This document shows, in pieces, positions 16,361 through 24,805 of a stretch of 64,000 nucleotides of DNA. Under the pieces are notes generated by a model that was given only the letters and a program-made list of their open reading frames with translations, did not search any database and was not told where the DNA came from. This DNA is from Eubacteriaceae bacterium (GTDB lineage: Bacteria; Bacillota; Clostridia; Peptostreptococcales; Anaerovoracaceae), in contig CABIXY010000004.1 of the NCBI GenBank assembly GCA_902362805.1, positions 186,001 through 250,000 of the forward strand, given 5' to 3'. Every line of letters begins with the position of its first letter. Positions within the stretch are counted from its first letter, which is position 1. Both the position numbers and the translations under genes were made by a program.

Positions 16361-17407
16361 CTACGACTCAGAAATTGGGGCCAGCTCCATTATCTGAATT
16401 ACATCACCGAAAATACCGTAGGCGGTCTGTTCAATCTCCGGCGCATGTTCGATTACAGAGAGTTTGCCCATGAGGTCTGTCGTTATCGACACGATGGAGG
16501 TGGTGCTGTCCACAGAAGCCAGCATATCGCTTTTATCAACCTCGACAGGTTTTACAGAAGCCTCTACCTTTCCGTTTGTCAAACGTCCCTTGCACAGAAG
16601 CTTGATTACTTTTCCGTTGGCAGCAGCAGCCTTTATATCTTCCACCGTTATATTTTCAATGCCTGTGCGATCCACATCAGCAGGCGTAATGCCCGCTTTC
16701 ATCAAAACATTGAGTAAAGCAGTCACCTTCGCCGCTGCGTCATAACCTTCAATGTCCATGGCTGGGTTTGCCTCGATAAAGCCCTGCTTTTTACCTGCCT
16801 CAATGACTGCATCATATTCCTTGCCAGCCGCCAGTTCCTCTAAGATATAGTTAGTCGTACTGTTGAGGATACCTGAAATCTCTGTAATCTTGCAGAACTT
16901 GAGTGTGTGTTCTACCAGATTGAAAATTGGCGTGCCATCCATGACAGTGGTTTCATAGAAGAACAGCAGATGCTTTGCAGCAGCCAATGCCGAAAGCTCG
17001 TCAAAGGCCCAGGCAATTGGCCCTTTGTTAGCGCTGACCACATGCTTATCCCTGGCAAAAGCAGCTTTAATGTGATCGATGGCAGGCTGGCCTGTAAAAA
17101 TTTCTAAGGGTGTCAGTTCGCAGAGGGCATCATAGTCTGCCTGCTCGATGACCTCAAAAGTAGTCAGATCGCATAACCCTTTTGTATCTGGTGCAAATTT
17201 TCCCATTTGCGCTACATCCTCGCAGGCTTTCAGCAGATCAATACCATCTGCATCGACAATTGTTCCCTTTGAGTGGGTGGCGATGGCCGTTACAGTGACA
17301 CCGCGGCCATAAGTCTTTCTAATGTCCGCCTGCTTATCGCAAAGCATCCTGGCAAAAGCCTGTCCTGCATTGCCAAAACCCAGCAGGGCAAGTTTTAAAT
17401 CATTCAT
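16361..17407 (-). CDS. hom: Homoserine dehydrogenase
   Basis: Reduces aspartate semialdehyde to homoserine, the branch point to threonine and methionine. NAD(P) fold: LALLGFGNAGQAFARML at the N-terminus. Catalytic centre region: VVSANKGPIAWAF (catalytic Lys) and GTPIFN with the ILNSTTNYILEE motif of the family. It has no C-terminal ACT domain, so about 349 residues; feedback control by threonine through ACT is absent. Start: MNDLKLALLG at 17407, overlapping the udk stop (ATGA type) with GGAGGG upstream; a longer start at 17449 would extend into udk. It is co-transcribed with udk. Confidence 0.9.
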   Translation of the reverse strand: MNDLKLALLGFGNAGQAFARMLCDKQADIRKTYGRGVTVTAIATHSKGTIVDADGIDLLKACEDVAQMGKFAPDTKGLCDLTTFEVIEQADYDALCELTPLEIFTGQPAIDHIKAAFARDKHVVSANKGPIAWAFDELSALAAAKHLLFFYETTVMDGTPIFNLVEHTLKFCKITEISGILNSTTNYILEELAAGKEYDAVIEAGKKQGFIEANPAMDIEGYDAAAKVTALLNVLMKAGITPADVDRTGIENITVEDIKAAAANGKVIKLLCKGRLTNGKVEASVKPVEVDKSDMLASVDSTTSIVSITTDLMGKLSVIEHAPEIEQTAYGIFGDVIQIMELAPISES

Positions 17408-18050
17408 CCATAAACCCTCCAATTTCGTCTTCATCGTGCAGTAATGCATGAATCCTCTGATTGAGCATATCTAAGGCTACCACATTATAGCCGCCTTCTG
17501 GTACGATAATGTCCGCATTTTTTTTGCTGGGCTCCACGAACTGTTCATGCATCAATTTGACTGTAGTCAGATACTGATTCACCACGGACTCGAGCGTTCT
17601 CCCTCTCTCCTGCACGTCTCTTAAAATTCTCCTGATAATTCTCACATCGGCGTCGGTATCGATGAAGACTTTGATGTCAAAGAGATCCAGAAGTTCTTTG
17701 TGTTCAAAAATTAAAATGCCTTCTACCACGATTACCTTGGCAGGATGGACCGTTACGGTCTCCTTTACCCGATTGTGGATGGTAAAATCATATACAGGCC
17801 GCTCGATGCTTTCCCACCGCTTCAGTTTTTTGATATGCTCGATCATCAAATCTGTATCAAAAGCATCCGGGTGGTCATAGTTCAGCTTGCATCGCTCTTC
17901 GTAAGTCATATTGTCATGGGCCTTATAATAGAAATCATGGCTCAAAATAGTAATCTGACTGCTGAATTGTTTTTCAATCCGATCGATCATGGTACTTTTA
18001 CCTGATCCTGTGCCGCCGGCGATGCCTATGATAATTACGTTCTTTTCCAT
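17400..18050 (-). CDS. udk: Uridine kinase family protein
   Basis: Phosphorylates uridine/cytidine with ATP or GTP in pyrimidine salvage. Walker A is GGTGSGKST (about residues 12-20), followed by the substrate loop (LSHDFYYK, NYDHPDAFD) and VVEGILIFE. The 216-residue length is normal. PVYDFTIHNRVKETVTV is a typical nucleoside-contact segment. Some single-domain paralogues are uridine-kinase-like proteins of unknown specificity, so the substrate carries slight doubt. It lies 3 bp after the beta-CASP gene in one transcription unit with hom. Confidence 0.88.
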   Translation of the reverse strand: MEKNVIIIGIAGGTGSGKSTMIDRIEKQFSSQITILSHDFYYKAHDNMTYEERCKLNYDHPDAFDTDLMIEHIKKLKRWESIERPVYDFTIHNRVKETVTVHPAKVIVVEGILIFEHKELLDLFDIKVFIDTDADVRIIRRILRDVQERGRTLESVVNQYLTTVKLMHEQFVEPSKKNADIIVPEGGYNVVALDMLNQRIHALLHDEDEIGGFMDE

Positions 18051-18053
18051 ATT

Positions 18054-19724
18054 TTATTCCTGCCCCAAACTGCGGTCTTCTTCTGTCACGGTGGATCCAA
18101 GGTTGATTGTTGCCTTTTCCAGTTCTTGTACGATGTTATTGATTCTGATCAATTTGTCTGGAGAGATATTCCGTCCCATGACAAGATCCGCATTGTAAAG
18201 AATATTCTCGATATCGTTGTGAATGTTAGAAATTTTGTTTCTAACATCGTGAATTTCTTCATCAGAAATTGCATCCGCCTCAGCCTGCTCCTTATTTAGT
18301 ATCGTTGCTGTATTCATATCCAGTTCGTACTCTGAGTTGCCTAGAACGACCACAGGATCGTAGTCCAGTTTATCGTGAATCAATTTGCCGAAATCTATCT
18401 TTGACTGTTCTTCACCGTGAACCAGGAATACCTGCTTCGGCTTCTGCCTGAATCCGGCAATCCAAGAAAACAGTCCATTCTGGTCAGCATGACCGGAAAA
18501 GCCTTCCAGATTATAAATCTCTGCATTGACGTGAACCTCTTCGCCGAACAGGGTGACGTCCTTCGTTCCCTCTACCAAAATCTTTCCCAGAGTCCCTTCA
18601 GCCTGATAACCTACAAATATGACACTGGATCTCGGATCCCACAGGTTATGTTTCAGATGATGGCGGATTCTGCCCGCTTCACACATGCCGCTGGCAGAAA
18701 TGATGACTTTGGGACTTTTATCCAGATTCAGCGCCTGGGATTCTGCCGTGCTTCTGGTAAATCTGAGATTTTTAAAATCTAAAGGATTATCGCCTCTGAG
18801 GATATAATCTCTCGTCTCTTCATCAAAGACCTGGGCATTTTTCCTGAATACTTCGGTGGCCGTAGTAGCCATAGGGCTGTCGACATAAACCATCAAGTTA
18901 TCCAGTTCGTCTTTGTAGTCGCTGTGTTCCTCATAGAATTTATTGAATTCAAAAATCAGTTCCTGGGTTCTTCCTACGGCAAAGGATGGGATGACAACGG
19001 TACCCCCGCGGCGGGTAGTCTTGAGAACGATATCCAAAAGCTGCTTGATGCTGGTGGAATTCTGCGGATGGTTTCTGTTGCCATAGGTGGTTTCCATAAT
19101 GACGTAGTCAGCTTTCTTGATGATGGTAGGGTCTCTTAAAATTGGTCTGTCTACCATACCCAGATCCCCGGAGAAAACGATTTTTGACTCCTTATCGTCT
19201 TCTTTGATCCACAACTCTGTAATTGCAGAGCCGAGGATGTGTCCTGCATCGTTGAATACGATTTTCATATCGTCGTTAATCTGAATCTGCTGATCGTAGA
19301 GAATAGGCTCTACATATTTGAGAGATTCACAGGCGTCTTTGTATGTATAAAGCGGTTCCACCGGCGGTTTCCCTGCTCTGGCCGCTCTTTTGCTCTTCCA
19401 TTCTGCATCCTTTTCGTGAATAAAACCGCTGTCCTTGAGCATGACATCAAGGAGATCTGCTGTCGCATCGGTGCAGTAAATTTTTCCGGTAAAGCCGCGC
19501 TTTACGAGAAGGGGCAACCTGCCGCAGTGGTCGATGTGTGCATGGCTCAGGATGACGCATTCGATCTCAGAAGGCTCAAAAGGAAATGGTTCGTAGTTCA
19601 ACGCCTCTTGTGCTTTCCCTCCCTGAAACTGTCCGCAATCGAGTAACACCTTGTGATTTCCAGTCGTTAACAAATGGCATGATCCGGTGACGCCTGATGA
19701 CGCACCACAAAATTTAATCTTCAT
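18054..19724 (-). CDS. Metallo-beta-lactamase / beta-CASP ribonuclease family protein
   Basis: Cytoplasmic zinc nuclease of the CPSF/Ysh1-like bacterial branch, which trims RNA. Zinc-binding motifs are VLLDCGQFQG, LSHAHIDHCGRLP (motif 2), AGHILGSA (motif 3), FSGDLGMVDRP (motif 4) and the beta-CASP motifs ETTYGNRNH and PKVIISASGMCEAGRI, with SGHADQNGL near residue 410. Of the family's typical 530 residues 556 are present; the C-terminal 80 residues are a helical tail rich in Asp, Ile and Asn. The start at 19724 overlaps the glpP stop (ATGA) and has GGGAGT upstream; an upstream Met at 19754 is less likely. Confidence 0.9.
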   Translation of the reverse strand: MKIKFCGASSGVTGSCHLLTTGNHKVLLDCGQFQGGKAQEALNYEPFPFEPSEIECVILSHAHIDHCGRLPLLVKRGFTGKIYCTDATADLLDVMLKDSGFIHEKDAEWKSKRAARAGKPPVEPLYTYKDACESLKYVEPILYDQQIQINDDMKIVFNDAGHILGSAITELWIKEDDKESKIVFSGDLGMVDRPILRDPTIIKKADYVIMETTYGNRNHPQNSTSIKQLLDIVLKTTRRGGTVVIPSFAVGRTQELIFEFNKFYEEHSDYKDELDNLMVYVDSPMATTATEVFRKNAQVFDEETRDYILRGDNPLDFKNLRFTRSTAESQALNLDKSPKVIISASGMCEAGRIRHHLKHNLWDPRSSVIFVGYQAEGTLGKILVEGTKDVTLFGEEVHVNAEIYNLEGFSGHADQNGLFSWIAGFRQKPKQVFLVHGEEQSKIDFGKLIHDKLDYDPVVVLGNSEYELDMNTATILNKEQAEADAISDEEIHDVRNKISNIHNDIENILYNADLVMGRNISPDKLIRINNIVQELEKATINLGSTVTEEDRSLGQE

Positions 19725-20293
19725 ACTCCCTCCACTCTTGCTGTGATATTCCAAAGCTGTGCTTCTCCTGTAGAAACAACTGTTGCGCCAGCTGCCAGTG
19801 CAGCCTTCACTTCTTCGATGGTCTCCACAATGCCGCCAGCGATAATCGGCATATCAACTTTCTCCGAAAACTCTTTAATTTTCTTGGTAATGATGCCCGG
19901 CATAATCTCAATGATATCCGGCTTTGATATTTTGATTGATTCGATGGATGTTCCGACGGAATGGGAATCAATCATAAAAAATCTCTGTACCGTGATGAGG
20001 TCGAATTCCTTTGCGGCCTTGATGATGTTGGTCCTGGTCGTCAAAATACCGTCGGCACCCTGTTTGGACAAGAACTCCAGTCCAAACTTGTCCTTGCCGA
20101 TTCCCTCAGCAAAATCTACATGAATAAAGGCTTTCTTGCCTGCGCTGTGTATCTCCTTGATACACTGATTGACAGTCATGATATTGGAATGCAGTAAAAA
20201 GACCATGTCTACATCTGACTTTAGTGCGGTACTGAAATCTCTCTCGGTTCTGATTGCCGCGGCAATCGGTTTTTTCATGAAATCTACCACCAT
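19721..20293 (-). CDS. glpP: Glycerol-3-phosphate-responsive antiterminator
   Basis: Cytoplasmic RNA-binding antiterminator (GlpP) that, with glycerol 3-phosphate, opens leader terminators of glycerol genes. The 190-residue TIM-barrel-like chain shows the family motifs FLLHSNIMTVNQCI, HVDFAEGIGKDKFGLEFL, GILTTRTNIIKAA, QRFFMIDSHS and the phosphate loop IIAGGIVETIEEVKAALAAGA. No glycerol kinase, facilitator or dehydrogenase is in the window, so its target lies elsewhere. It heads the unit glpP-beta-CASP-udk-hom. Confidence 0.92.
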   Translation of the reverse strand: MVVDFMKKPIAAAIRTERDFSTALKSDVDMVFLLHSNIMTVNQCIKEIHSAGKKAFIHVDFAEGIGKDKFGLEFLSKQGADGILTTRTNIIKAAKEFDLITVQRFFMIDSHSVGTSIESIKISKPDIIEIMPGIITKKIKEFSEKVDMPIIAGGIVETIEEVKAALAAGATVVSTGEAQLWNITARVEGV

Positions 20294-21204
20294 TTTTTCT
20301 CCTCTTCTCCTTCAGGGTATCTTCAATTACTTACAATTATAATACTTTATGGCAGGGTTTACAAATAGAAAGTGCAGGTATACAAAAAAGTCTTACATGG
20401 TAAAGCTGCACAGCCTTTGCCCCACGGTTTTCGTGTTTGGTCGTACATTTATGTTATTTTGCATTTCTGACTGCCTTGTTGGAATGCTTGGCGTAAACCT
20501 TCTTGCCGTCCAGGACCCTCACATCCCTTACCTTGTAGTATAACGTTCTTCAATTAACCTCTACGGTGTATTTATGTTTTTGCGCACTATTTGCAGCTTT
20601 GACATAACAGACAGCGAGGAACCGCATCCATGCAGGACGAATCCATCAGTCCATAGTAGCCCAACGTCATCCAAGGTTATTTTTTCGAACAATTACTCTA
20701 ATAAGAACCCCTTTTCAAACCACAAAAAATAACCGGCAGCACAGTTGCTCCCAGTTATTGTAACTTCACACACCTTTACAGGCGTCCTGCCAGACTTGGC
20801 AAGGCCCATCATTATGTCAAATAATCAAAAATAATCTCAAAAACATAAAAACACCGTGGCGGCAATTGCTATGCGTTTAAATCATCTTAAAAATAACCCG
20901 AACAGCCATCCTTTCCTCCATTTACCTTGTTTTTACATAACAACTGTCCTTTCCTACCTCATCTTTTGTGCAGGGAATTAAAAGTAGTAACAAAAAGTAC
21001 AAAAGTGTCATGGAGAATGGAAGTTCCTCTACACCGTACCCTTTCCAAAAGTTAACGCTTAGCGGTACTCGTTGCATGAATGGCATTCACGGTTACCAAA
21101 TCAATAAAACCATACTTATGCTTTTTATAGATAAAAACACCTGGGTTAACTGCGCCTTAAACTGTAGCGCCAATCCCAGCTGCTTTTGTTGCCTCTATTT
21201 CCTC
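20294..21204. other. 911-bp intergenic region with decayed coding DNA
   Basis: Longest gene-free stretch. It is AT-rich and carries no intact frame with a ribosome site. The part near 20454-20640 keeps the C-terminal end of an Fn3-type surface protein on the minus strand. Further fragments are seen on the minus strand near 20700-20820 (start MGLAKSGRTPVKVCEVTITG) and 21025-21130 in differing frames, all with stops. No tRNA, repeat pair or transposase trace is visible. Confidence 0.6.
20454..20640 (-). pseudogene. Remnant of an Fn3-domain surface protein
   Basis: On the minus strand the frame ending at 20454 reads TLYYKVRDVRVLDGKKVY followed by AKHSNKAVRNAK and a stop. This matches the last strands of clostridial fibronectin-type-III domains (typical YYYKVRAYKxxDGKKVY-S) found at the end of cell-surface proteins. 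The same frame upstream holds VCYVKAANSAQKHKYTVEVN, then an in-frame TGA at 20550-20552, so it is inactive. The active Fn3 protein at 39311-40204 in this window carries the same KKYYYKVKPYK ending. Original gene size is unknown. Confidence 0.5.
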
Positions 21205-21975
21205 TTACTCCCCGTGAAAGTCCGACCCTTCGGTGATGTGCAGATGATATTTTCCTGCCAGATTCACAAGTCTCAGGGAATCCTCTTCTGTAGCCGAAGG
21301 ATGGAAGCACTCCAGTCCCTTGAGACCGTGTTTTTTTAAATCGCGGAGAATCCGCTCCAGTGCGTCCCAAAAAGCGTCGCTGCGAAGCTCGGCAAGTTTC
21401 TTGGTCTTCATGGGATGTGCCAGAACGGACATACCGCCAGCGCCCTTGATCAGTTCCATAGCCTTAAAGATAGAAATCTTATCCTTCTTGACAGTATCCA
21501 GCACCTCCCAGAGATTTTCAATCTCATAACCTTTGCGGGCAATCGCCCTGGCAAAGTTGGGTTTACCCACATAAGTCTGTCCGGGCCGCTGCAGCAGATC
21601 CTCACGGGTGAGTTCATAACCCAGCCCATTGAGATATGCGAGCAGCTTTTCGTTGCGCACGTCCCTATCTTTGCGGATTTCCTTGAGGCGTTCCCGCAAA
21701 GGCTGATTTTCAATATCGATGTGATAACCCAGCAGATGCAGTTCCAATTCCCGTTCATCAAAATCATACCCGGTCGAAAACTCGATGCCCGGAATTACTT
21801 TGATTTTCAGCGCTTCACCTGCTATCACAGCTTCGCTGATACCGTCAACCCCATCGTGATCCGTCAAAGCGATGATGTCGTATTCCTTTTCTTTGTACAT
21901 TCTCACCAAATCTGTCGGCTTCATGGTTCCGTCAGAATAATAAGAATGCATATGGTAGTCCACTTTATAACTCAT
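21205..21975 (-). CDS. PHP-domain phosphoesterase (RNase AM/TrpH-like)
   Basis: Metal-dependent phosphoesterase of the PHP family; characterised relatives are a 5'-3' exonuclease on RNA/DNA ends and nucleoside 3',5'-bisphosphate phosphatase. Metal motifs: DYHMHSYYSDGT at the N-terminus, ALTDHDGVDG, GIEFS, SVLAHPM near residue 182, and EGSDFHGE at the C-terminus. The 256-residue length is a little short of the usual 280, and the chain ends soon after the last motif, directly beside the decayed region, but the motif set is complete. It follows the DJ-1 gene by 17 bp. Confidence 0.85.
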   Translation of the reverse strand: MSYKVDYHMHSYYSDGTMKPTDLVRMYKEKEYDIIALTDHDGVDGISEAVIAGEALKIKVIPGIEFSTGYDFDERELELHLLGYHIDIENQPLRERLKEIRKDRDVRNEKLLAYLNGLGYELTREDLLQRPGQTYVGKPNFARAIARKGYEIENLWEVLDTVKKDKISIFKAMELIKGAGGMSVLAHPMKTKKLAELRSDAFWDALERILRDLKKHGLKGLECFHPSATEEDSLRLVNLAGKYHLHITEGSDFHGE

Positions 21976-21992
21976 AAAACCTCTTTCTTCCC

Positions 21993-22562
21993 TTACAGAT
22001 TGGAAACAGCGCCCTGTACACGGTGATACAATAGCTCTGCCGCAATTTCTTCTGCCTTCTGTGTGCCCTTGATATATTCAATGATGGTCAAGGCAAAGTC
22101 CATAGCGGTTCCCGGTCCCTTCGAGGTGATGATATTTTCAGAGACGACAACATCATCGTCCACCGGCTGTGCGCCTGCCAGTTCCTCTTCCATGCCCTGA
22201 TAGATGGTCGCTTTATGACCTGCCAGAAGGCCTGCTCGGCCCAGGACCATCGGCGCTGCACAGATGGCTGCAATGGGTTTCCCTTTTCCATAGAATTCTC
22301 TCAGTTCTTCGTTCAGATCCCTGTGGTTGCACAGGTTTGTCGTTCCCGGCATTCCTCCGGGAAGAATCAGCATCTGACAGGTTTCATAGTTTCCCGCCTT
22401 GAACAAGATATCTGCTTCTACGCCGACTCCTTTCGAGCCATATACGAGTCGATCCTCCATGATAGAAACAGTTTTTACTTGAATCTCCGCCCGTCTCAGC
22501 AGGTCCACCACTGTAAGAGCCTCCAGTTCTTCAAATCCATTTGCTAAAAAAACATATACCAT
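21993..22562 (-). CDS. DJ-1/PfpI family protein (YajL-like)
   Basis: A 189-residue protein of the DJ-1 superfamily. It shows FLANGFEELEALTVVDLLRRA at the N-terminus, LPGGMPGTTNL, and the nucleophile elbow AAICAAPMVLG (reactive Cys near residue 101). Members act on glyoxal/methylglyoxal adducts or as redox chaperones; the exact activity is debated. It is in an operon with a PHP phosphoesterase and a membrane protein. Start ATG at 22562 gives MVYVFLANG, the usual end of the first strand. Confidence 0.88.
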   Translation of the reverse strand: MVYVFLANGFEELEALTVVDLLRRAEIQVKTVSIMEDRLVYGSKGVGVEADILFKAGNYETCQMLILPGGMPGTTNLCNHRDLNEELREFYGKGKPIAAICAAPMVLGRAGLLAGHKATIYQGMEEELAGAQPVDDDVVVSENIITSKGPGTAMDFALTIIEYIKGTQKAEEIAAELLYHRVQGAVSNL

Positions 22563-22578
22563 CCTTCACACGTCCCCT

Positions 22579-23244
22579 CTAATAAAATATTCTGCTCGGT
22601 TTTGTCAGATTGTAGTTTACATAGGTCAGCACTGCCAGAAAAACAACGCCGAGAATCGATGCAAACAGTACATAAGTCTTGTAGAATGGATCACCCAATA
22701 CCAGTGCCAAAGTCGTAGAGTCTTTGTGAAGCTTTATGCCGATCAGCATATGATAAGCTTGCAGCCTGAACCCCTTTGACATCCAGCAGACCGCCTGCGC
22801 GGCCAAAAGCCCCAGGGTCACTCCCGCTCCCACTCTGTAACGATTTCTGAGTGCATCCCTGAAACCGCTGCGCAGTAAATAAATATAAATCGCTAAAGAA
22901 ATTGCAAGACAGAGAAGTCCTGCGGCCAACTCAATATTAAGAATGTTTTTCGTCTTTCTCATCACTTGCTGTTCGTCACTTTGAAAGACCGGATCCTTGT
23001 AAACGCCGTTTTCCTCATAAACTTGAAAATCCTCAGAACGGAAGGAAGACCAATAGGAGGCGATTTCCGATCCCATCTCGGTTCCAGTAATACTGTACGG
23101 CACTTCATCCATAACCTGGCTGTCGTTAAAATGATACGTATAAGTTGCTGACACTCTTAAGATCAGATTGGAAGTTAAAATAACGATCATCAGCGGCAAT
23201 GTAACTACCAGCACGATTGAACAAAAATAATTAAACTTATGCAT
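22579..23244 (-). CDS. TIGR01906-type integral membrane protein
   Basis: Predicted membrane protein of a family widespread in Bacillota; function unknown. Hydrophobic segments lie near residues 5-30, 105-128, 137-158 and 190-212, with a long extracellular loop after the first (TYHFNDSQVMDEVPYS, then SYWSSFRSEDFQVYEE). The start MHKFNYFCSIV at 23244 has GTAGGAG upstream; six further codons to 23262 are possible but lack support. It is the first gene of an operon with DJ-1 and PHP proteins. Confidence 0.72.
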   Translation of the reverse strand: MHKFNYFCSIVLVVTLPLMIVILTSNLILRVSATYTYHFNDSQVMDEVPYSITGTEMGSEIASYWSSFRSEDFQVYEENGVYKDPVFQSDEQQVMRKTKNILNIELAAGLLCLAISLAIYIYLLRSGFRDALRNRYRVGAGVTLGLLAAQAVCWMSKGFRLQAYHMLIGIKLHKDSTTLALVLGDPFYKTYVLFASILGVVFLAVLTYVNYNLTKPSRIFY

Positions 23245-23270
23245 TTTGACTCCTACCCACATAGTGACAA

Positions 23271-23298
23271 GAGGATAGGCCGCGTACAGCCTATCCTC
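23271..23298 (-). terminator. Hairpin after pduL
   Basis: Stem GAGGATAGGC/GCCTATCCTC (10 pairs) 15 bp beyond the pduL stop on the minus strand. The T run is weak (TTGT), so termination may be partial. Confidence 0.65.
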
Positions 23299-23313
23299 CC
23301 GTTGCCCTTTGTT

Positions 23314-23886
23314 TTATTTTAATATTTCACATACTGTATCAGGACCGCAGCCAGCTGCATTTCCTTCATCAGTATCCAGATGTACTTCTTTCTCGTGTTT
23401 TGCACCAGCTCTTACGAGTACGTTATCAAAGACCAAACCCCTCTCGCCTTCGATTTTGATGCTTACCCAATCGCCGTCTTTTACGCCGGCTTCCTTTGCC
23501 TGGTCGTCATTCAGGTGAACGTGTCTCAAAGCCGCGATGACGCCGTGAGAAAGTTCTACTTCACCGCATGGACCCACCAGTTTACATCCAGGCGTTCCTT
23601 CCAGTTTTCCGGACTCTCTCACTGGTGCTTTGATGCCGATAGTTCTTGCATCTGTCAGCGCAAGTTCAACCTGTGTTTCTGGACGAACTGGTCCTAGGAC
23701 TCTGATTCCAGCCAAGGTTTTCTTCGGTCCGACGATGTCTACCTTTTCTTCGGCTGCGAACTGTCCCGGCTGAACAAGATCTTTCGTCGGCGTCAGTTCA
23801 TGACCCTTTCCGAACAAAACTTCCAAATCTGCCTGGCTCAAGTGAACATGCTTGTTTGATAATCCGATTTTTACTTTGTAACTCAT
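23314..23886 (-). CDS. pduL: Phosphate propanoyltransferase PduL
   Basis: Moves an acyl group between CoA and phosphate, linking acetyl- or propionyl-CoA with the acyl phosphate for ATP production. The 190-residue length and duplicated beta-barrel are typical. Zinc-binding motifs NKHVHLSQ and AALRHVHLND (with HGVIAALRHVHL) are clear. There is no N-terminal encapsulation peptide and no microcompartment gene nearby, so this is the free cytosolic type that acts as the Pta of many clostridia. It precedes hpt by 40 bp on the downstream side of the operon. Confidence 0.93.
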   Translation of the reverse strand: MSYKVKIGLSNKHVHLSQADLEVLFGKGHELTPTKDLVQPGQFAAEEKVDIVGPKKTLAGIRVLGPVRPETQVELALTDARTIGIKAPVRESGKLEGTPGCKLVGPCGEVELSHGVIAALRHVHLNDDQAKEAGVKDGDWVSIKIEGERGLVFDNVLVRAGAKHEKEVHLDTDEGNAAGCGPDTVCEILK

Positions 23887-23926
23887 TTAAAATATATCTC
23901 CTTTGCTTAAAAAATAATAGACGTCT

Positions 23927-24457
23927 TTAGTTTTCTAAATAACTGATATATGGGAGATTTCTGTACCTCTGGTCAAAATCCAGGCCGTATCCGATGATGA
24001 ACAAATCATCTACGGTGAATCCTATGTAGTCGGCCTTGACGTCTGCTGTTCTTCTGGACGGTTTGTCCAGAAGGGTGCAGATCTTGATGCTCTTCGGATT
24101 CTGGCTCAGAAAGTAGTCTCTCAGATACTTCAGCGTGTTTCCTGTATCAATAATATCTTCTATAATCAGAACATTTTTGTCTGTGATATCCAGTTCGATG
24201 TCCTTCTTTATTTTGATGTTGCCTGAACTGGTCGTTCCGCCGCCGTAACTGCTGGCAGAGATGAAGTCAATCTGCGTGTCGAGACACAGGTTTTTCATGA
24301 TGTCGGCCATCCACATGACGGCACCTTTGAGAGTGCCTATGAGAATCAACTCCTCGCCCTCGTAGTCGGCTGATATCTGAGCGCCCATTTCTTTGGCTTT
24401 CTGCCAGATCTGATCCTGGGTCAATAAGATTTTACCAATCACATCGTTGTTTGCCAT
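23927..24457 (-). CDS. hpt: Hypoxanthine phosphoribosyltransferase
   Basis: Purine salvage enzyme that makes IMP and GMP from hypoxanthine or guanine and PRPP. PRPP motif: VLIIEDIIDTGNTLKYL (near residue 97). Also seen are LKGAVMWMADIM (PPi loop), ASSYGGGTTSSG (flexible loop) and VDDLFIIGYGLDFDQRYRNLPYI at the C-terminus. The ATG at 24457 is preferred over the GTG at 24460 because AAGGAG lies 6 bp before it. It continues the ysxC-DUF1232 unit with a stop/start separation of 3 bp. Confidence 0.93.
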   Translation of the reverse strand: MANNDVIGKILLTQDQIWQKAKEMGAQISADYEGEELILIGTLKGAVMWMADIMKNLCLDTQIDFISASSYGGGTTSSGNIKIKKDIELDITDKNVLIIEDIIDTGNTLKYLRDYFLSQNPKSIKICTLLDKPSRRTADVKADYIGFTVDDLFIIGYGLDFDQRYRNLPYISYLEN

Positions 24458-24460
24458 CAC

Positions 24461-24805
24461 TTACTCCTTATCCTTCTTATCATCATTATCGTCTTCTACT
24501 TTAAATTCTACACCTTCAACGATATTTTTGCCACGAAATTTTTTCGAAAGGTCCTCTGCTTTTTCGCCCTCCCAATAAGAATCCAATTCATCTTTTAAAT
24601 GCCAAAGGATATAAATCCATAGAATTAAATCATCGATAAATCCGAATGGGAACAGGATCGGCGGTATCAAATCGACAGGCAGGAACAAATAGACGATACC
24701 AAAAACCACCAGGATTTTTTTTCGCAGAGGCACTGTCTTGTCTTTCATGAAGAACGGCAGCGCTTTGATTCGCTTCAATATCACTCTAAAACTGATAAAC
24801 TGCAT
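24461..24805 (-). CDS. DUF1232 (YkvA-type) small membrane protein
   Basis: A 114-residue protein with the DUF1232 core: ALPFFMKDKTVPLRKKILVV, then YLFLPVDLIPPILFPFGFIDDLI. One or two hydrophobic segments flank the conserved PVDLIPD-like signature. The C-terminus is acidic (EDDNDDKKDKE). Function is unknown; members often sit in housekeeping operons. The start and stop abut the ysxC gene (0 bp gap). Confidence 0.82.
   Translation of the reverse strand: MQFISFRVILKRIKALPFFMKDKTVPLRKKILVVFGIVYLFLPVDLIPPILFPFGFIDDLILWIYILWHLKDELDSYWEGEKAEDLSKKFRGKNIVEGVEFKVEDDNDDKKDKE

Noticed and set aside
23314..23886. A bacterial microcompartment locus around pduL
   Set aside because: No shell protein, aldehyde dehydrogenase or encapsulation peptide is present; PduL stands alone as a general phosphotransacylase.
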